A stretch of 7,185 nucleotides of DNA from Thermodesulfovibrionales bacterium (GCA_020062205.1 JAGUWT010000023.1:1-7185); one strand, 5' to 3'. Positions 1 to 7,000 are shown, numbered from the stretch's first letter. The notes: generated by a model from the sequence alone, not told the origin. A program made the numbers and translations.

Positions 1-1477
1 AAATTATTCTCTGAAAATCTTCATATTGTATGGATACCCTTTCGGTATCATGAGGTGTTCCTTGCAGGGCTTCGGAAAGATAGGCAACGGCATCACCGAT
101 AAAATAATTTATCTTGCCAGCAATGATAGATTTGAGATTGAATTCAATATCTTCATAGAATGCTTTATAATGCTCAGAAAATCCACCAACTGATAGGAAT
201 AGGTTTTTGTGAACCATCAAGAAAGCACCGCTACATCCAAGAATATCGCGCTCCACACCTGGATTATATGCATAATAGCTTTTCAACCCCTTGTGTGTTA
301 TCCCGATTTGATTATTCTTATCTACAAAAATGATAAATCCAGCATGACTAATAGTATTGTCGTTTGCATGAAGCCTGATACCAATAGTTCCTATTTCGTT
401 TTTATTATCGAGGTATATTTGAATACATCTCGATATCGCATCGTTTAAAAGCCTTATATCAGGATGACAGAACAGGAGCACGTTCGTGTCAACATCAACG
501 TGATTTTTTACAACGTTATTCCTTATGCTGGCTGGATTGGTATTTTGATATTCAATGAATGCAATGTTCTTTCTCTGTTTGCTGTATTCCTGAATTTTCA
601 TTTTATGGTTTTCCCGAACGCCGTGGTATACAACATACATTCTATAGTTCTGATACCTTGTTTTTCCGATGATGCTCTCGATACAATTGGGAAGGGAATC
701 CTCACTGTCTTTTCCATGAATAATTATGGCAAGCTTGGGCTGATTTGCAATCGCAAGATCCATCTCTTCGTACATTATCTGTGGTTTCATACTGTAGGGT
801 AGATATTTCTTCCATTTACTGACAAATCGAATCCTATTGTCTTCCCACTCTCTATCTGTTAATCCAATTGATTTGTGGGTTATCATGATATCGAACATAA
901 CGCCTACTTTTACCCCTTCAAAATGATTGGCAAGACTGAAGTCTATGTCATAAAAATGGAAACCTTTGATGCTTTCGTCAAATTCCTTTTTGATTCTTTC
1001 CCTGTGTATTGCAAAAAACAGCCCATCAACAAGGATAGTCTGGATGATGTTCCCTCCAAAGTTGCCACTGTATCTGCATTCCCACTTGACATCCTGATAG
1101 GTTACCGGATCTTTCTGCTGGTGCCATACCTGCCCGACCATGAAGAGAGGCTCGTCCCACCACCTTCCTGACTCCGTAATGCTGGTTGTGCCTGCCTTCC
1201 CGAGGATGCCGAATTCACTATGTTTGAAATGATCTATAATGCTCTTGCCCCAATTACTGGAATGTTCAAAAAAAACATCATCATGAGAAAAAACAATGAT
1301 ATCGTTTTGAGCTTCCCGTAAGGCTTTATTATAGATTTCGGTCAATGAATATTTGCCGTCATTGCTATACTGCAATATCTCGACATCTTCAATCCCGCAG
1401 GTTTGTTTCAAATGGCCTATGAAGAAAGGATTGTCTTTTCTGGTCGAAAACACTATTGAAATTGTTTTTTGATTCAT
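1..1477 (-). CDS. Tandem GT2-like glycosyltransferase, C-terminus beyond window
   Basis: I translated this frame by hand. It starts with ATG at 1477-1475 and stays open for 492 codons to the left edge, so the stop lies outside the window. Residues 1-235 resemble a GT-A type glycosyltransferase of the GT2-like family: an acidic pair in FSHDDVFF (D66, D67), VDGLFFAIHRE (150-160) and FYDIDFSL (175-182). A second GT2-like unit begins near residue 248 (KLAIIIHGKDSEDSLPNC). It has LLFCHPDIRLL at 334-344 where a DXD motif is expected, then GCSGAFLMV (414-422), VGGFSEHY (430-437) and YEDIEFNL (441-448), the usual order in GT2 enzymes. It probably transfers sugars from nucleotide-sugar donors in the cytoplasm. 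The start follows the stop of the GT2-GT9 gene by one base, and no good Shine-Dalgarno sequence is close to it, so translational coupling is likely. Donor and acceptor cannot be read from the sequence. The second domain may be inactive or divergent because of the HPD variant. Confidence 0.88.
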   Translation of the reverse strand, partial: MNQKTISIVFSTRKDNPFFIGHLKQTCGIEDVEILQYSNDGKYSLTEIYNKALREAQNDIIVFSHDDVFFEHSSNWGKSIIDHFKHSEFGILGKAGTTSITESGRWWDEPLFMVGQVWHQQKDPVTYQDVKWECRYSGNFGGNIIQTILVDGLFFAIHRERIKKEFDESIKGFHFYDIDFSLANHFEGVKVGVMFDIMITHKSIGLTDREWEDNRIRFVSKWKKYLPYSMKPQIMYEEMDLAIANQPKLAIIIHGKDSEDSLPNCIESIIGKTRYQNYRMYVVYHGVRENHKMKIQEYSKQRKNIAFIEYQNTNPASIRNNVVKNHVDVDTNVLLFCHPDIRLLNDAISRCIQIYLDNKNEIGTIGIRLHANDNTISHAGFIIFVDKNNQIGITHKGLKSYYAYNPGVERDILGCSGAFLMVHKNLFLSVGGFSEHYKAFYEDIEFNLKSIIAGKINYFIGDAVAYLSEALQGTPHDTERVSIQYEDFQRII

Positions 1478-1478
1478 T

Positions 1479-3050
1479 TTAAGAAGTCTTTTTTAAATTC
1501 CCTACAACCTCCTTAAACATCCTGTATACATCTTCAACCCTTATTGCCTCCATACACGCATAATTTCTCGGGCAGTCAACAACAGTGCCAGCAGCATGAC
1601 GGTGTCTGCATCCTCTGCATGCAACAGGCGTGACAACAGGATAAAGCATCGGTAATGACATATCCGAGACATATTCAGGAAGTGTGCAGCCATATAAAAT
1701 AATACCTGGAGTACGTGTTGACTGTGCAAAATGTGCAAGTAATCCCTCATTGCCGATAAATACCTTACTCTTCGAAATGACCAGAGCAGTCTGCTGGAGT
1801 GTCAGGACATTAACAAGATTAAGATCTGTATCTAAATAACTCGCATACTGTTGTGCAGTTTTACCGACGGTAACAATGCTGAATCCATCCTGTTTCATAA
1901 GCTTTCCAAGCTCAACATATTTTTCCCTTTTCCATTGTTTTCCGGGAATAGAATCACTGAAATCCAGGGTTACTGACAAAGGATATTCATTCAGAAGATT
2001 GGCAACATATTCGATGTCCTTTTTTTCTGTATAGAGGGTTGCGGTTCTCGTCTTTGGTCTTATTCCTGCGACATCTGCATAACAGTCAACGATGTGCCTG
2101 CGAAAGTCTTTTTCATAGGCAAAATCAAGATCAATAAAAATATCGCATGGGACAGGGGTACCGTAACGGACATGTCCATCAATATCATAGCAGCCCTCAA
2201 CCGCATCTGGCAGATGGGTCATGAGGATAATAACACTGTCAGGGTATTTTTCTTTCAAGGCTTCAATAACAGGAAGTGTAAGAAAGACATCTTCGATGTC
2301 GGTCTCCCGTTTTATGACTATGGTTTTACCGAATCTCTTTTTCATCAAATAGGCATGCCATTTCTTTTTGAATAGGTATTCATTGACGATGTAATAACCC
2401 GGCAGGTCAATGTTATTCTGTATCATTTTTACCGTTGTTGTTCCCCGGTAATGCTCCCAACGAACAGGGACATTCCTTAAGATATACCCATCACTTCTCA
2501 GGCGTAATGATAAATCCATGTCCTCAAAATAACCATACCTGTATTCTTCGTTAAAAAGCCTGTATTTCTTTGCCAGTGATGCTGGCATGATAAAACAGGT
2601 ACCTTCACAATATTCAGGCATGTCCGTGTCTTCCCAACTCCCTATTGTATTCACCCCGAGCGTATTGAATACTTTGGTTTTCGGGCCAACCTGTGCCACC
2701 TTTGGATTTTCTTCGAGAATCTGTATCATTGGAGTTGCCCAGTTTTCGAAGAACTCGATATCATCATTCAATACAGCAAAATATTTTGAAGTAGCATATG
2801 AAAGGTTACGGTTATGTGCTGAGCCGAAGCCGATATTGCTGTTGGAATGGGTTATTTTTACCTTCACCTTATGGTCTGTTAATTCAGGTCCAAAATATTG
2901 ATTGACAATATTGACAAATTCTTTTGATTCAGAGCCATTATCATAGATAAGGAACTGGCTCATTTCAGGGGTAAATTTTTTAAGAGATTGTACGAAGTTC
3001 TTAAAGATAAGCATGTCCGGATTTAAAACAGCTACCGATACAGCAAGCAT
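1479..3050 (-). CDS. Bifunctional GT2-GT9 glycosyltransferase fusion
   Basis: This is a complete 523-residue protein with two catalytic modules. Residues 1-225 form a GT2-like domain: the N-terminal strand VSVAVLNP, the IYDNGS turn (35-40), the NIGFGSAHN segment (72-80), the DXD-like NDDIEF (95-100), GTCFIMPASL (150-159) and the FEDMDLSLRLR motif (175-185). Residues 241-523 form a GT9 (heptosyltransferase-like, GT-B) domain, somewhat shorter than the usual 320-350 residues. D254 in TDIEDVFLTLP sits where heptosyltransferases carry their catalytic Asp, but the glycine-rich loop is degraded. The later DTG..H signature appears as GNEGLLAHFA (433-442), with Glu for Asp. A four-Cys set (C478, C481, C493, C499) matches a Cys pattern seen near the C-terminus of many GT9 enzymes. 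A strong ribosome site precedes the ATG. The gene lies downstream of the intergenic repeat element and one base before the tandem GT2 gene. The likely role is addition of one or two sugars to a surface glycan. The exact sugars are unknown. Confidence 0.9.
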   Translation of the reverse strand: MLAVSVAVLNPDMLIFKNFVQSLKKFTPEMSQFLIYDNGSESKEFVNIVNQYFGPELTDHKVKVKITHSNSNIGFGSAHNRNLSYATSKYFAVLNDDIEFFENWATPMIQILEENPKVAQVGPKTKVFNTLGVNTIGSWEDTDMPEYCEGTCFIMPASLAKKYRLFNEEYRYGYFEDMDLSLRLRSDGYILRNVPVRWEHYRGTTTVKMIQNNIDLPGYYIVNEYLFKKKWHAYLMKKRFGKTIVIKRETDIEDVFLTLPVIEALKEKYPDSVIILMTHLPDAVEGCYDIDGHVRYGTPVPCDIFIDLDFAYEKDFRRHIVDCYADVAGIRPKTRTATLYTEKKDIEYVANLLNEYPLSVTLDFSDSIPGKQWKREKYVELGKLMKQDGFSIVTVGKTAQQYASYLDTDLNLVNVLTLQQTALVISKSKVFIGNEGLLAHFAQSTRTPGIILYGCTLPEYVSDMSLPMLYPVVTPVACRGCRHRHAAGTVVDCPRNYACMEAIRVEDVYRMFKEVVGNLKKTS

Positions 3051-3056
3051 CGAGGG

Positions 3057-3064
3057 TCTCCTTT
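3057..3064 (-). promoter_or_regulatory. Shine-Dalgarno site of the GT2-GT9 gene
   Basis: On the minus strand the sequence reads AAAGGAGA, with GGAG ending 7 bases before the ATG at 3050-3048. This is the best ribosome site in the window. It supports this start codon and suggests that the second gene pair is translated independently of the first. Confidence 0.75.
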
Positions 3065-3119
3065 CTTCTATAGATTAATTCAAAAAATTAATTGATCCTG
3101 AATTACACAAGTGTGTAGC

Positions 3120-3137
3120 CGCAACCTTTAGGTTGCG
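3120..3137. repeat. Perfect hairpin, left end of inner element
   Basis: CGCAACC (3120-3126) and GGTTGCG (3131-3137) pair perfectly around a TTTA loop. On the plus strand the stem is followed by TGTTTTC, a weak T-tract. On the minus strand, where the genes are transcribed, no T-run follows. Confidence 0.75.
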
Positions 3138-3180
3138 TGTTTTCAAAAGGTTTTAAATTCACTTTTTAAATGCATTTAAA

Positions 3181-3198
3181 CGCAGGCTAAAGCCTGCG
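3181..3198. repeat. Perfect hairpin, right end of inner element; weak terminator candidate
   Basis: CGCAGGC (3181-3187) and GCCTGCG (3192-3198) pair perfectly around TAAA. In the minus-strand transcript the stem is followed by TTTAAATGC, so it could act as a weak intrinsic terminator or as an RNA-stabilising stem between the GT41 gene and the GT2-GT9 gene. The T-tract is too short to call a terminator with confidence. The loop sequence is the complement of the loop in the hairpin at 3120-3137, so the two hairpins are mirror-related but have different stems. Confidence 0.65.
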
Positions 3199-3273
3199 GC
3201 TACAATGGTTATAAATGAACCTTATGTAATTCAGGTTAATATATTAACATACCCGCAGGGATTCACAACCCAT

Positions 3274-5253
3274 TTACGCTGATTCGCACCATTGAATCCA
3301 CATCTGGCGATACACATTCTCCAGATGAACTGTAAATCGCTTTGCATCACACAGGGGAGACTGTGCCATCATGCTTCGCAATCGTTCTCGCAATGATTGT
3401 AATCTATTGATATCACTTGCCAGATGAATAGCGATGTTTACATATTCCTCTTTTGTTGTGGCAACAAGATCAGTCAGTCCTGTGTTTGATAAAAGACTTG
3501 CTCCTACGCGAGAGGCATGATTTTCCCCTGCAAGGGTAATGACAGGCACCCCCATCCACATTGCCTCGCATGTCGTAGTTGTCCCGTTATAGGGAAATGT
3601 GTCGAGGCCGATATCAACACTGTTATAGTGCCTTAAATGCCCACTTTGTGATGGTTCCCAGTGGAATAATTCAATACGCTCCGGGGAAATTCCCTCACAT
3701 AAAAACATATTTTTTACATCATTACGAACCTTAATGTTTGTAAAAATCTTTGATTTCAGCATTAAATGTGAACCCGGCACTGATTTCAAAATATTAGTCC
3801 ACAAAGAAAAAACCTCTTTTGACACTTTGGAAAAACTATTAAAGGAACCAAACGTTATATACTTTTTTGTCAGTATGGGAAGTTCGTTAACATCTGGACT
3901 ATCACGATGTGGTAAATAACACAGAAAACACTCGGGTAAGCGGATAAGTTTTTCAGTATAGAATTGCTCGGTCATCCCAGGGAGATCGGTATAATAATCA
4001 ACAATTTTATATTCTATGGTTGCAAGCCCTGTCGTATTCGGATACCCTATCCAGCTCACCTGCACTGGCGCTGGCTTCCTGGCGAATAAGAGCAGTCGGT
4101 TATACGCTGTATGTCCTGATAAATCTATGAGAATGTCAATTCTGTCTTTGCGAATTAACTCAGCAACCGCATCATCAGACATGTCTGCAATATCTCTCCA
4201 TTGACTGGAACAGGACCTGATCCGTTCTGTTACTTCATCCACACCTTCAGCAGGCACACTTGAATAGCAGAATACTTCAAAATCTTCACGGTTATGAGCA
4301 GATATGACCGGTTCAATAAAATAACCAACCGAATGGAGTCTGAAATCAGGAGAAACATACCCTATTCTCAATGGCCGTGATGTTGAACGATTATTGGTAT
4401 GTGGTAAAATTTTTGAAGAAAGAGGTTCTGCACAATGTTTTGCAAAATTTAGATGTTCAGAAAAAACAGTCTGAGAATCATAGTTTGTTTGAAGGTTCAT
4501 TAAAAAGAGGAGCCCTGTGTAACAATTGGAACAGTCAGGCTGTATGTGCAGGGCCTGCCTGTAACATATTTCTGCTTCATTTAGCTCTCCCAGTTCCTTC
4601 AATACGCCACCGAGATTCAGATGCGCCATGACAAATTCAGGTTTACGATTGATTGCTGAATGATAGGATTCGATAGCCTCATCAAACCTGCCCGTGTCTT
4701 TGTAAATGTTACCCAGGTTATTGTATGCATAAAAAAGAGCGGGGTTCAGTTGTAAAGCCTTCTGATAAAAGGCAATTGCTTCATCGTATTGCTTCTTGTC
4801 TTCATATAAAGTTCCCAGGTTAAAATATGCACTCTCGAGGCGCGGGTTTAGTTGCACGGCCTTTTGATACAAGCCAATAGCTTCGTCGAACTGCTTCCTG
4901 TCCTGAAAGATAGTCCCGAGATTATAGTAGGCATCTGCGAGGGCCGGATTACATTGTAAGGCCTTTTGATACAAGTTAATAGCTTCGTCGAACTGCTTCC
5001 TGTCCTGAAAGATAGTCCCGAGGTTATAGTAGGCATCTGCGAGGGTCGGGTTAAGGTTTAATGCTTTTTGATAATAGGTTATGGCTTCATCGAGTTGGTT
5101 CTTCTCCTGGAAGACCCATGCAAGATTATGATATGCTTCAACCAATTCAGGATTCATCTCGAGCGCTCTCTGATAACAGGTTATGGCCTCATCAAACTGC
5201 TTTTTATTCTTTAGCGCATTCCCTAAATAAAAATATGCATATGCATCTGACAA
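3274..5253 (-). CDS. TPR-containing GT41 (SPINDLY/OGT-like) glycosyltransferase
   Basis: This 659-residue protein starts at TTG. It has about seven 34-residue TPRs (residues 3-240), many ending in a YQKAL..NP motif, followed by a GT41 catalytic region (about 294-655). Family landmarks are RIGYVSPDFRLHSVGYF (297-313), where H307 aligns with the active-site His of O-GlcNAc transferases; DILIDLSGHT (373-382); VQVSWIGYPNTTG (397-409); FGSFNSFSKVS (468-478), where K476 aligns with the donor-binding Lys; DTFPYNGTTTTCEAMWMGVP (551-570); and ASRVGASLL (580-588). Human OGT has His in NGHTT, and this protein has NGTTT, which is usual for bacterial members. The predicted role is transfer of a sugar, often GlcNAc, to protein Ser/Thr in the cytoplasm, with the TPR superhelix holding the acceptor. 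It starts 4 bases after the TPR-GT9 stop and is probably co-transcribed with it. Its frame continues upstream of the TTG as TPR-like sequence. Fold and family are secure; acceptor and sugar are not. Confidence 0.93.
   Translation of the reverse strand: MSDAYAYFYLGNALKNKKQFDEAITCYQRALEMNPELVEAYHNLAWVFQEKNQLDEAITYYQKALNLNPTLADAYYNLGTIFQDRKQFDEAINLYQKALQCNPALADAYYNLGTIFQDRKQFDEAIGLYQKAVQLNPRLESAYFNLGTLYEDKKQYDEAIAFYQKALQLNPALFYAYNNLGNIYKDTGRFDEAIESYHSAINRKPEFVMAHLNLGGVLKELGELNEAEICYRQALHIQPDCSNCYTGLLFLMNLQTNYDSQTVFSEHLNFAKHCAEPLSSKILPHTNNRSTSRPLRIGYVSPDFRLHSVGYFIEPVISAHNREDFEVFCYSSVPAEGVDEVTERIRSCSSQWRDIADMSDDAVAELIRKDRIDILIDLSGHTAYNRLLLFARKPAPVQVSWIGYPNTTGLATIEYKIVDYYTDLPGMTEQFYTEKLIRLPECFLCYLPHRDSPDVNELPILTKKYITFGSFNSFSKVSKEVFSLWTNILKSVPGSHLMLKSKIFTNIKVRNDVKNMFLCEGISPERIELFHWEPSQSGHLRHYNSVDIGLDTFPYNGTTTTCEAMWMGVPVITLAGENHASRVGASLLSNTGLTDLVATTKEEYVNIAIHLASDINRLQSLRERLRSMMAQSPLCDAKRFTVHLENVYRQMWIQWCESA
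4859..5052 (-). repeat. Two nearly identical TPR units, 102-base period
   Basis: The segments 4859-4950 and 4961-5052 match at 87 of 92 positions by hand comparison, offset by exactly 102 bases (34 codons). An uninterrupted identical run of about 45 bases spans the middle. They encode TPRs 3 and 4 of the GT41 protein, both containing DAYYNLGTIFQDRKQFDEAI. The other TPRs in the array are much less alike at the DNA level, so this pair looks like a recent tandem duplication or gene conversion. Confidence 0.9.
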
Positions 5254-5289
5254 TGGATTAAACTCCAGAGCTTTCTCGAAGCTCTTCTT
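5254..5289 (-). other. TPR-like extension of the GT41 frame inside the 3' end of the TPR-GT9 gene
   Basis: Upstream of the TTG start the GT41 frame stays open for 12 codons, back to a TGA at 5292-5290. These codons read KKSFEKALEFNP, a good match to the second helix and NP turn of a TPR (compare YQKALNLNP within the same protein). The same bases are read in another frame as the last residues of the TPR-GT9 protein. No ATG is available here; CTG at 5268-5266 is the only other possible near-cognate start. This may be a relic of a longer TPR array or of a fused gene. Confidence 0.7.
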
Positions 5290-6913
5290 TCATTCGATTT
5301 ATTACTGATTTCCAGTCTCCCCATGATGACTGTCTGAACAGCCTCATCGTTGGATACCATGGACTGTCTTCACGGTTTAACATCCATCGCCAGTCTGGTG
5401 CAAATGGTAATAATGTCCACACAGGCCTGCCCATTGCCCCCGCAAGATGGGCTACTGCCGTGTCTACAGAAATAATAAGATCAAGATTCTCTATAAACGC
5501 AGCAGTGTCTGAAAAGTCTCTAATCTCATCCGTATAATCAATAAGTCTCATGCCAACCGGGGGATTCTTCGCCTGTTCCGCAGACTTCCACTTCTGTAAA
5601 CTGTAAAAGGTTATATCCTTAAAGTGAGCGAATGGTGAAAATGTTTCAAGTGAACAGGAACGGAAAAGGTCTCCTTTCAGGGTTGGGTTTCCTGCCCATA
5701 CCAGTCCAATTTTCAGTTGAGCATTATCACTCTTCAGTTTATCCTTCCAGTGCTCAACTACCAGAGAGTCTGCCATTATATAAGGTACGTTCGCCGGTAT
5801 CGTTTCAAGGTTCGTATTAAAAATAAAAGGCAGCCTTAAAAGAGGACAATGTACATCAAACTCAGGTAGTTGTTCATCGTATGCTACAACCCAATGGACT
5901 CCTTCAATGGTTTTCATTAAGGATGTTAATTCCTTTTGACACTCAACAATAACTTTTGCACCTCTCTGAGCAACCAACGGTGCATAACGAACAAATTGAA
6001 TGATATCTCCAAAGCCCTGTTCTTCGTGAAGTAAAATAGTACGGCCTGCAATGTCAGCCCCATCCCATAATGGTCGAGAGCAATGACGAATCAAGTTGTC
6101 TTTTAATTGCCAGCTTAATTCAAGACCTTTCCATCCCTCCTCAAATTTCCCGAATAATAAATCTATTAATGATATATTCCATTTAGATTCGATGAGATTC
6201 GGATTGCGTTGCAAGGCTTTTGAATAGTTAGTAATAGCTTCATCATATTGTCCTTTATCCTGAAGGACATCACCCAGATTATTATATGCTTCAGCAAAAT
6301 CTGGATCAAGATGAATAGCCTTTCGATAAAGGAGTTCCGCTTCCTCAAGGTCGCCTTTGTCTCGGATGATATTACCGAGATTACAATATGCGCCAACAAA
6401 TACTGGATTCAGTTTGAGCGTTTCCCGGTAACAGGTTATAGCTTCATCTATTTGTTTTTTATCCCGAAAGGCATTCCCAAGGTTGAAATATGCCTGAAAA
6501 GAGGTTGGTTCAAGCTTTATGACTTTCTGGTAACACGTTATGGCCTCATCAAGTTGTCCTTTATTCTGAAACAGGATACCAAGATTATAGTGTGCATCAG
6601 TAAAGTATGGATTCAGATGAAGTGCCTTCTCATAGCTGTTTATGGCTTCATCATTTTCCCCGCTCTCCCGATAGGCATTGCCCAGATTGTAATATGCATG
6701 ATAGTTTGATGGATTGAATGTTAGGGATTTCCTGATATATTCAACCGCAAGTTCATAACTTCCATTCTGGGAATAAACGACTCCGAGCATGTGAAGGACA
6801 TCAACGTTTACAGGTTGTTTTTTTAATATCCTTTTATAAAGATCCTCAGCCTGTTTTAAATTCCCCTGTTGATGATGCTCAAAAGCTAATTGAATTGCCT
6901 TATTGATATTCAT
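5258..6913 (-). CDS. TPR protein with C-terminal GT9-like glycosyltransferase domain
   Basis: This 551-residue protein starts with about seven TPRs (residues 4-241) with regular 34-residue spacing and LGN..R..G..DEAI..Y.KAL.LNP motifs. A catalytic region related to GT9 (heptosyltransferase-like, GT-B fold) covers about 290-540. Landmarks are HEEQGFGDIIQFVRYAP (296-312), with D303 at the usual catalytic Asp position; KIGLVWAGNP (401-410); the donor-site signature SVDTAVAHLAG (482-492); and the family ending PFAPDWRWMLNREDSPWYP (503-521). This TPR-GT9 layout is common in environmental bacteria and is usually annotated only as a TPR protein. Its substrate is unknown. The TPRs suggest a protein acceptor or partner, perhaps shared with the adjacent GT41 enzyme. 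It is the first gene of the run. The ATG at 6913-6911 has only weak ribosome sites. The final residues (KEELRESSGV) overlap TPR-like coding in another frame. Confidence 0.9.
   Translation of the reverse strand: MNINKAIQLAFEHHQQGNLKQAEDLYKRILKKQPVNVDVLHMLGVVYSQNGSYELAVEYIRKSLTFNPSNYHAYYNLGNAYRESGENDEAINSYEKALHLNPYFTDAHYNLGILFQNKGQLDEAITCYQKVIKLEPTSFQAYFNLGNAFRDKKQIDEAITCYRETLKLNPVFVGAYCNLGNIIRDKGDLEEAELLYRKAIHLDPDFAEAYNNLGDVLQDKGQYDEAITNYSKALQRNPNLIESKWNISLIDLLFGKFEEGWKGLELSWQLKDNLIRHCSRPLWDGADIAGRTILLHEEQGFGDIIQFVRYAPLVAQRGAKVIVECQKELTSLMKTIEGVHWVVAYDEQLPEFDVHCPLLRLPFIFNTNLETIPANVPYIMADSLVVEHWKDKLKSDNAQLKIGLVWAGNPTLKGDLFRSCSLETFSPFAHFKDITFYSLQKWKSAEQAKNPPVGMRLIDYTDEIRDFSDTAAFIENLDLIISVDTAVAHLAGAMGRPVWTLLPFAPDWRWMLNREDSPWYPTMRLFRQSSWGDWKSVINRMKEELRESSGV
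5263..5266 (-). promoter_or_regulatory. Shine-Dalgarno site supporting the TTG start of the GT41 gene
   Basis: The minus strand carries GGAG with a 9-base spacer before TTG at 5253-5251. The site lies within the last codons of the TPR-GT9 gene, so ribosomes ending there could restart at once. No in-frame ATG occurs until residue 33, inside a TPR, which favours the TTG. Confidence 0.5.
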
Positions 6914-6925
6914 CCTTTATTTTTT

Positions 6926-6930
6926 ACCTT
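6926..6930 (-). promoter_or_regulatory. Possible weak ribosome site of the TPR-GT9 gene
   Basis: AAGGT on the minus strand sits 12 bases before the ATG. A second purine run, AAAGG, directly abuts the ATG and is too close to work well. Neither is strong, so this start may be inefficient or rely on an AT-rich unstructured leader. Confidence 0.3.
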
Positions 6931-6976
6931 AAATATTTAGGTTCATTTGTAAAAAAAATGAAAGCATTTAAATAAC

Positions 6977-7000
6977 CACAGAGACACAGAGGCACGGAGA
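6977..7000. repeat. Three degenerate octamers of the CACAGAGA type
   Basis: CACAGAGA (6977-6984), CACAGAGG (6985-6992) and CACGGAGA (6993-7000) are consecutive. From general knowledge, an ACCACAGAGACACAGAGG-type sequence recurs in intergenic DNA of many environmental bacteria; its role is unknown. It lies about 65 bases upstream of the TPR-GT9 start. Confidence 0.6.

Larger units (their letters stand above)
3097..3235. repeat. Nested inverted-repeat element (MITE-like) in the gap between gene pairs
   Basis: The outer arms CCTGAATTACACAAG (3097-3111) and the complement of 3221-3235 match at 14 of 15 positions. Inside are the inner arms TGTAGCCGCA (3114-3123) and TGCGGCTACA (3195-3204), a perfect 10-base inverted repeat. 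Each inner end also folds on itself (stems at 3120-3137 and 3181-3198). A perfect 16-base palindrome, TTTAAATGCATTTAAA, lies at 3165-3180. No open frame is present, so if mobile it would depend on an enzyme encoded elsewhere. The structure is typical of small non-autonomous or REP-like intergenic repeats. No clear target-site duplication flanks it. The rest of the 223-base gap holds only the ribosome site and AT-rich sequence, including a small hairpin at 3074-3092. Confidence 0.7.

Noticed and set aside
209..1171. Three plus-strand open frames of 79-112 codons
   Set aside because: They lie antisense to the minus-strand tandem GT2 gene, which has continuous recognisable family motifs across this whole stretch.
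3207..3223. AGGTTCATTT-TAA similarity between the minus strand here and plus-strand sequence near 6939-6954
   Set aside because: Only about 13 of 14 bases match in AT-rich DNA, with opposite orientation to the genes and no extension, so chance is likely.
4848..5036. Minus-strand open frame with its own internal repeat
   Set aside because: It is an alternative frame of the duplicated TPR units. Its repetition comes from the 102-base DNA repeat.
6248..6709. Plus-strand open frame of 153 codons
   Set aside because: It lies wholly antisense to the TPR array of the TPR-GT9 gene, and its periodic composition mirrors the repeats. It has no independent domain or ribosome site.
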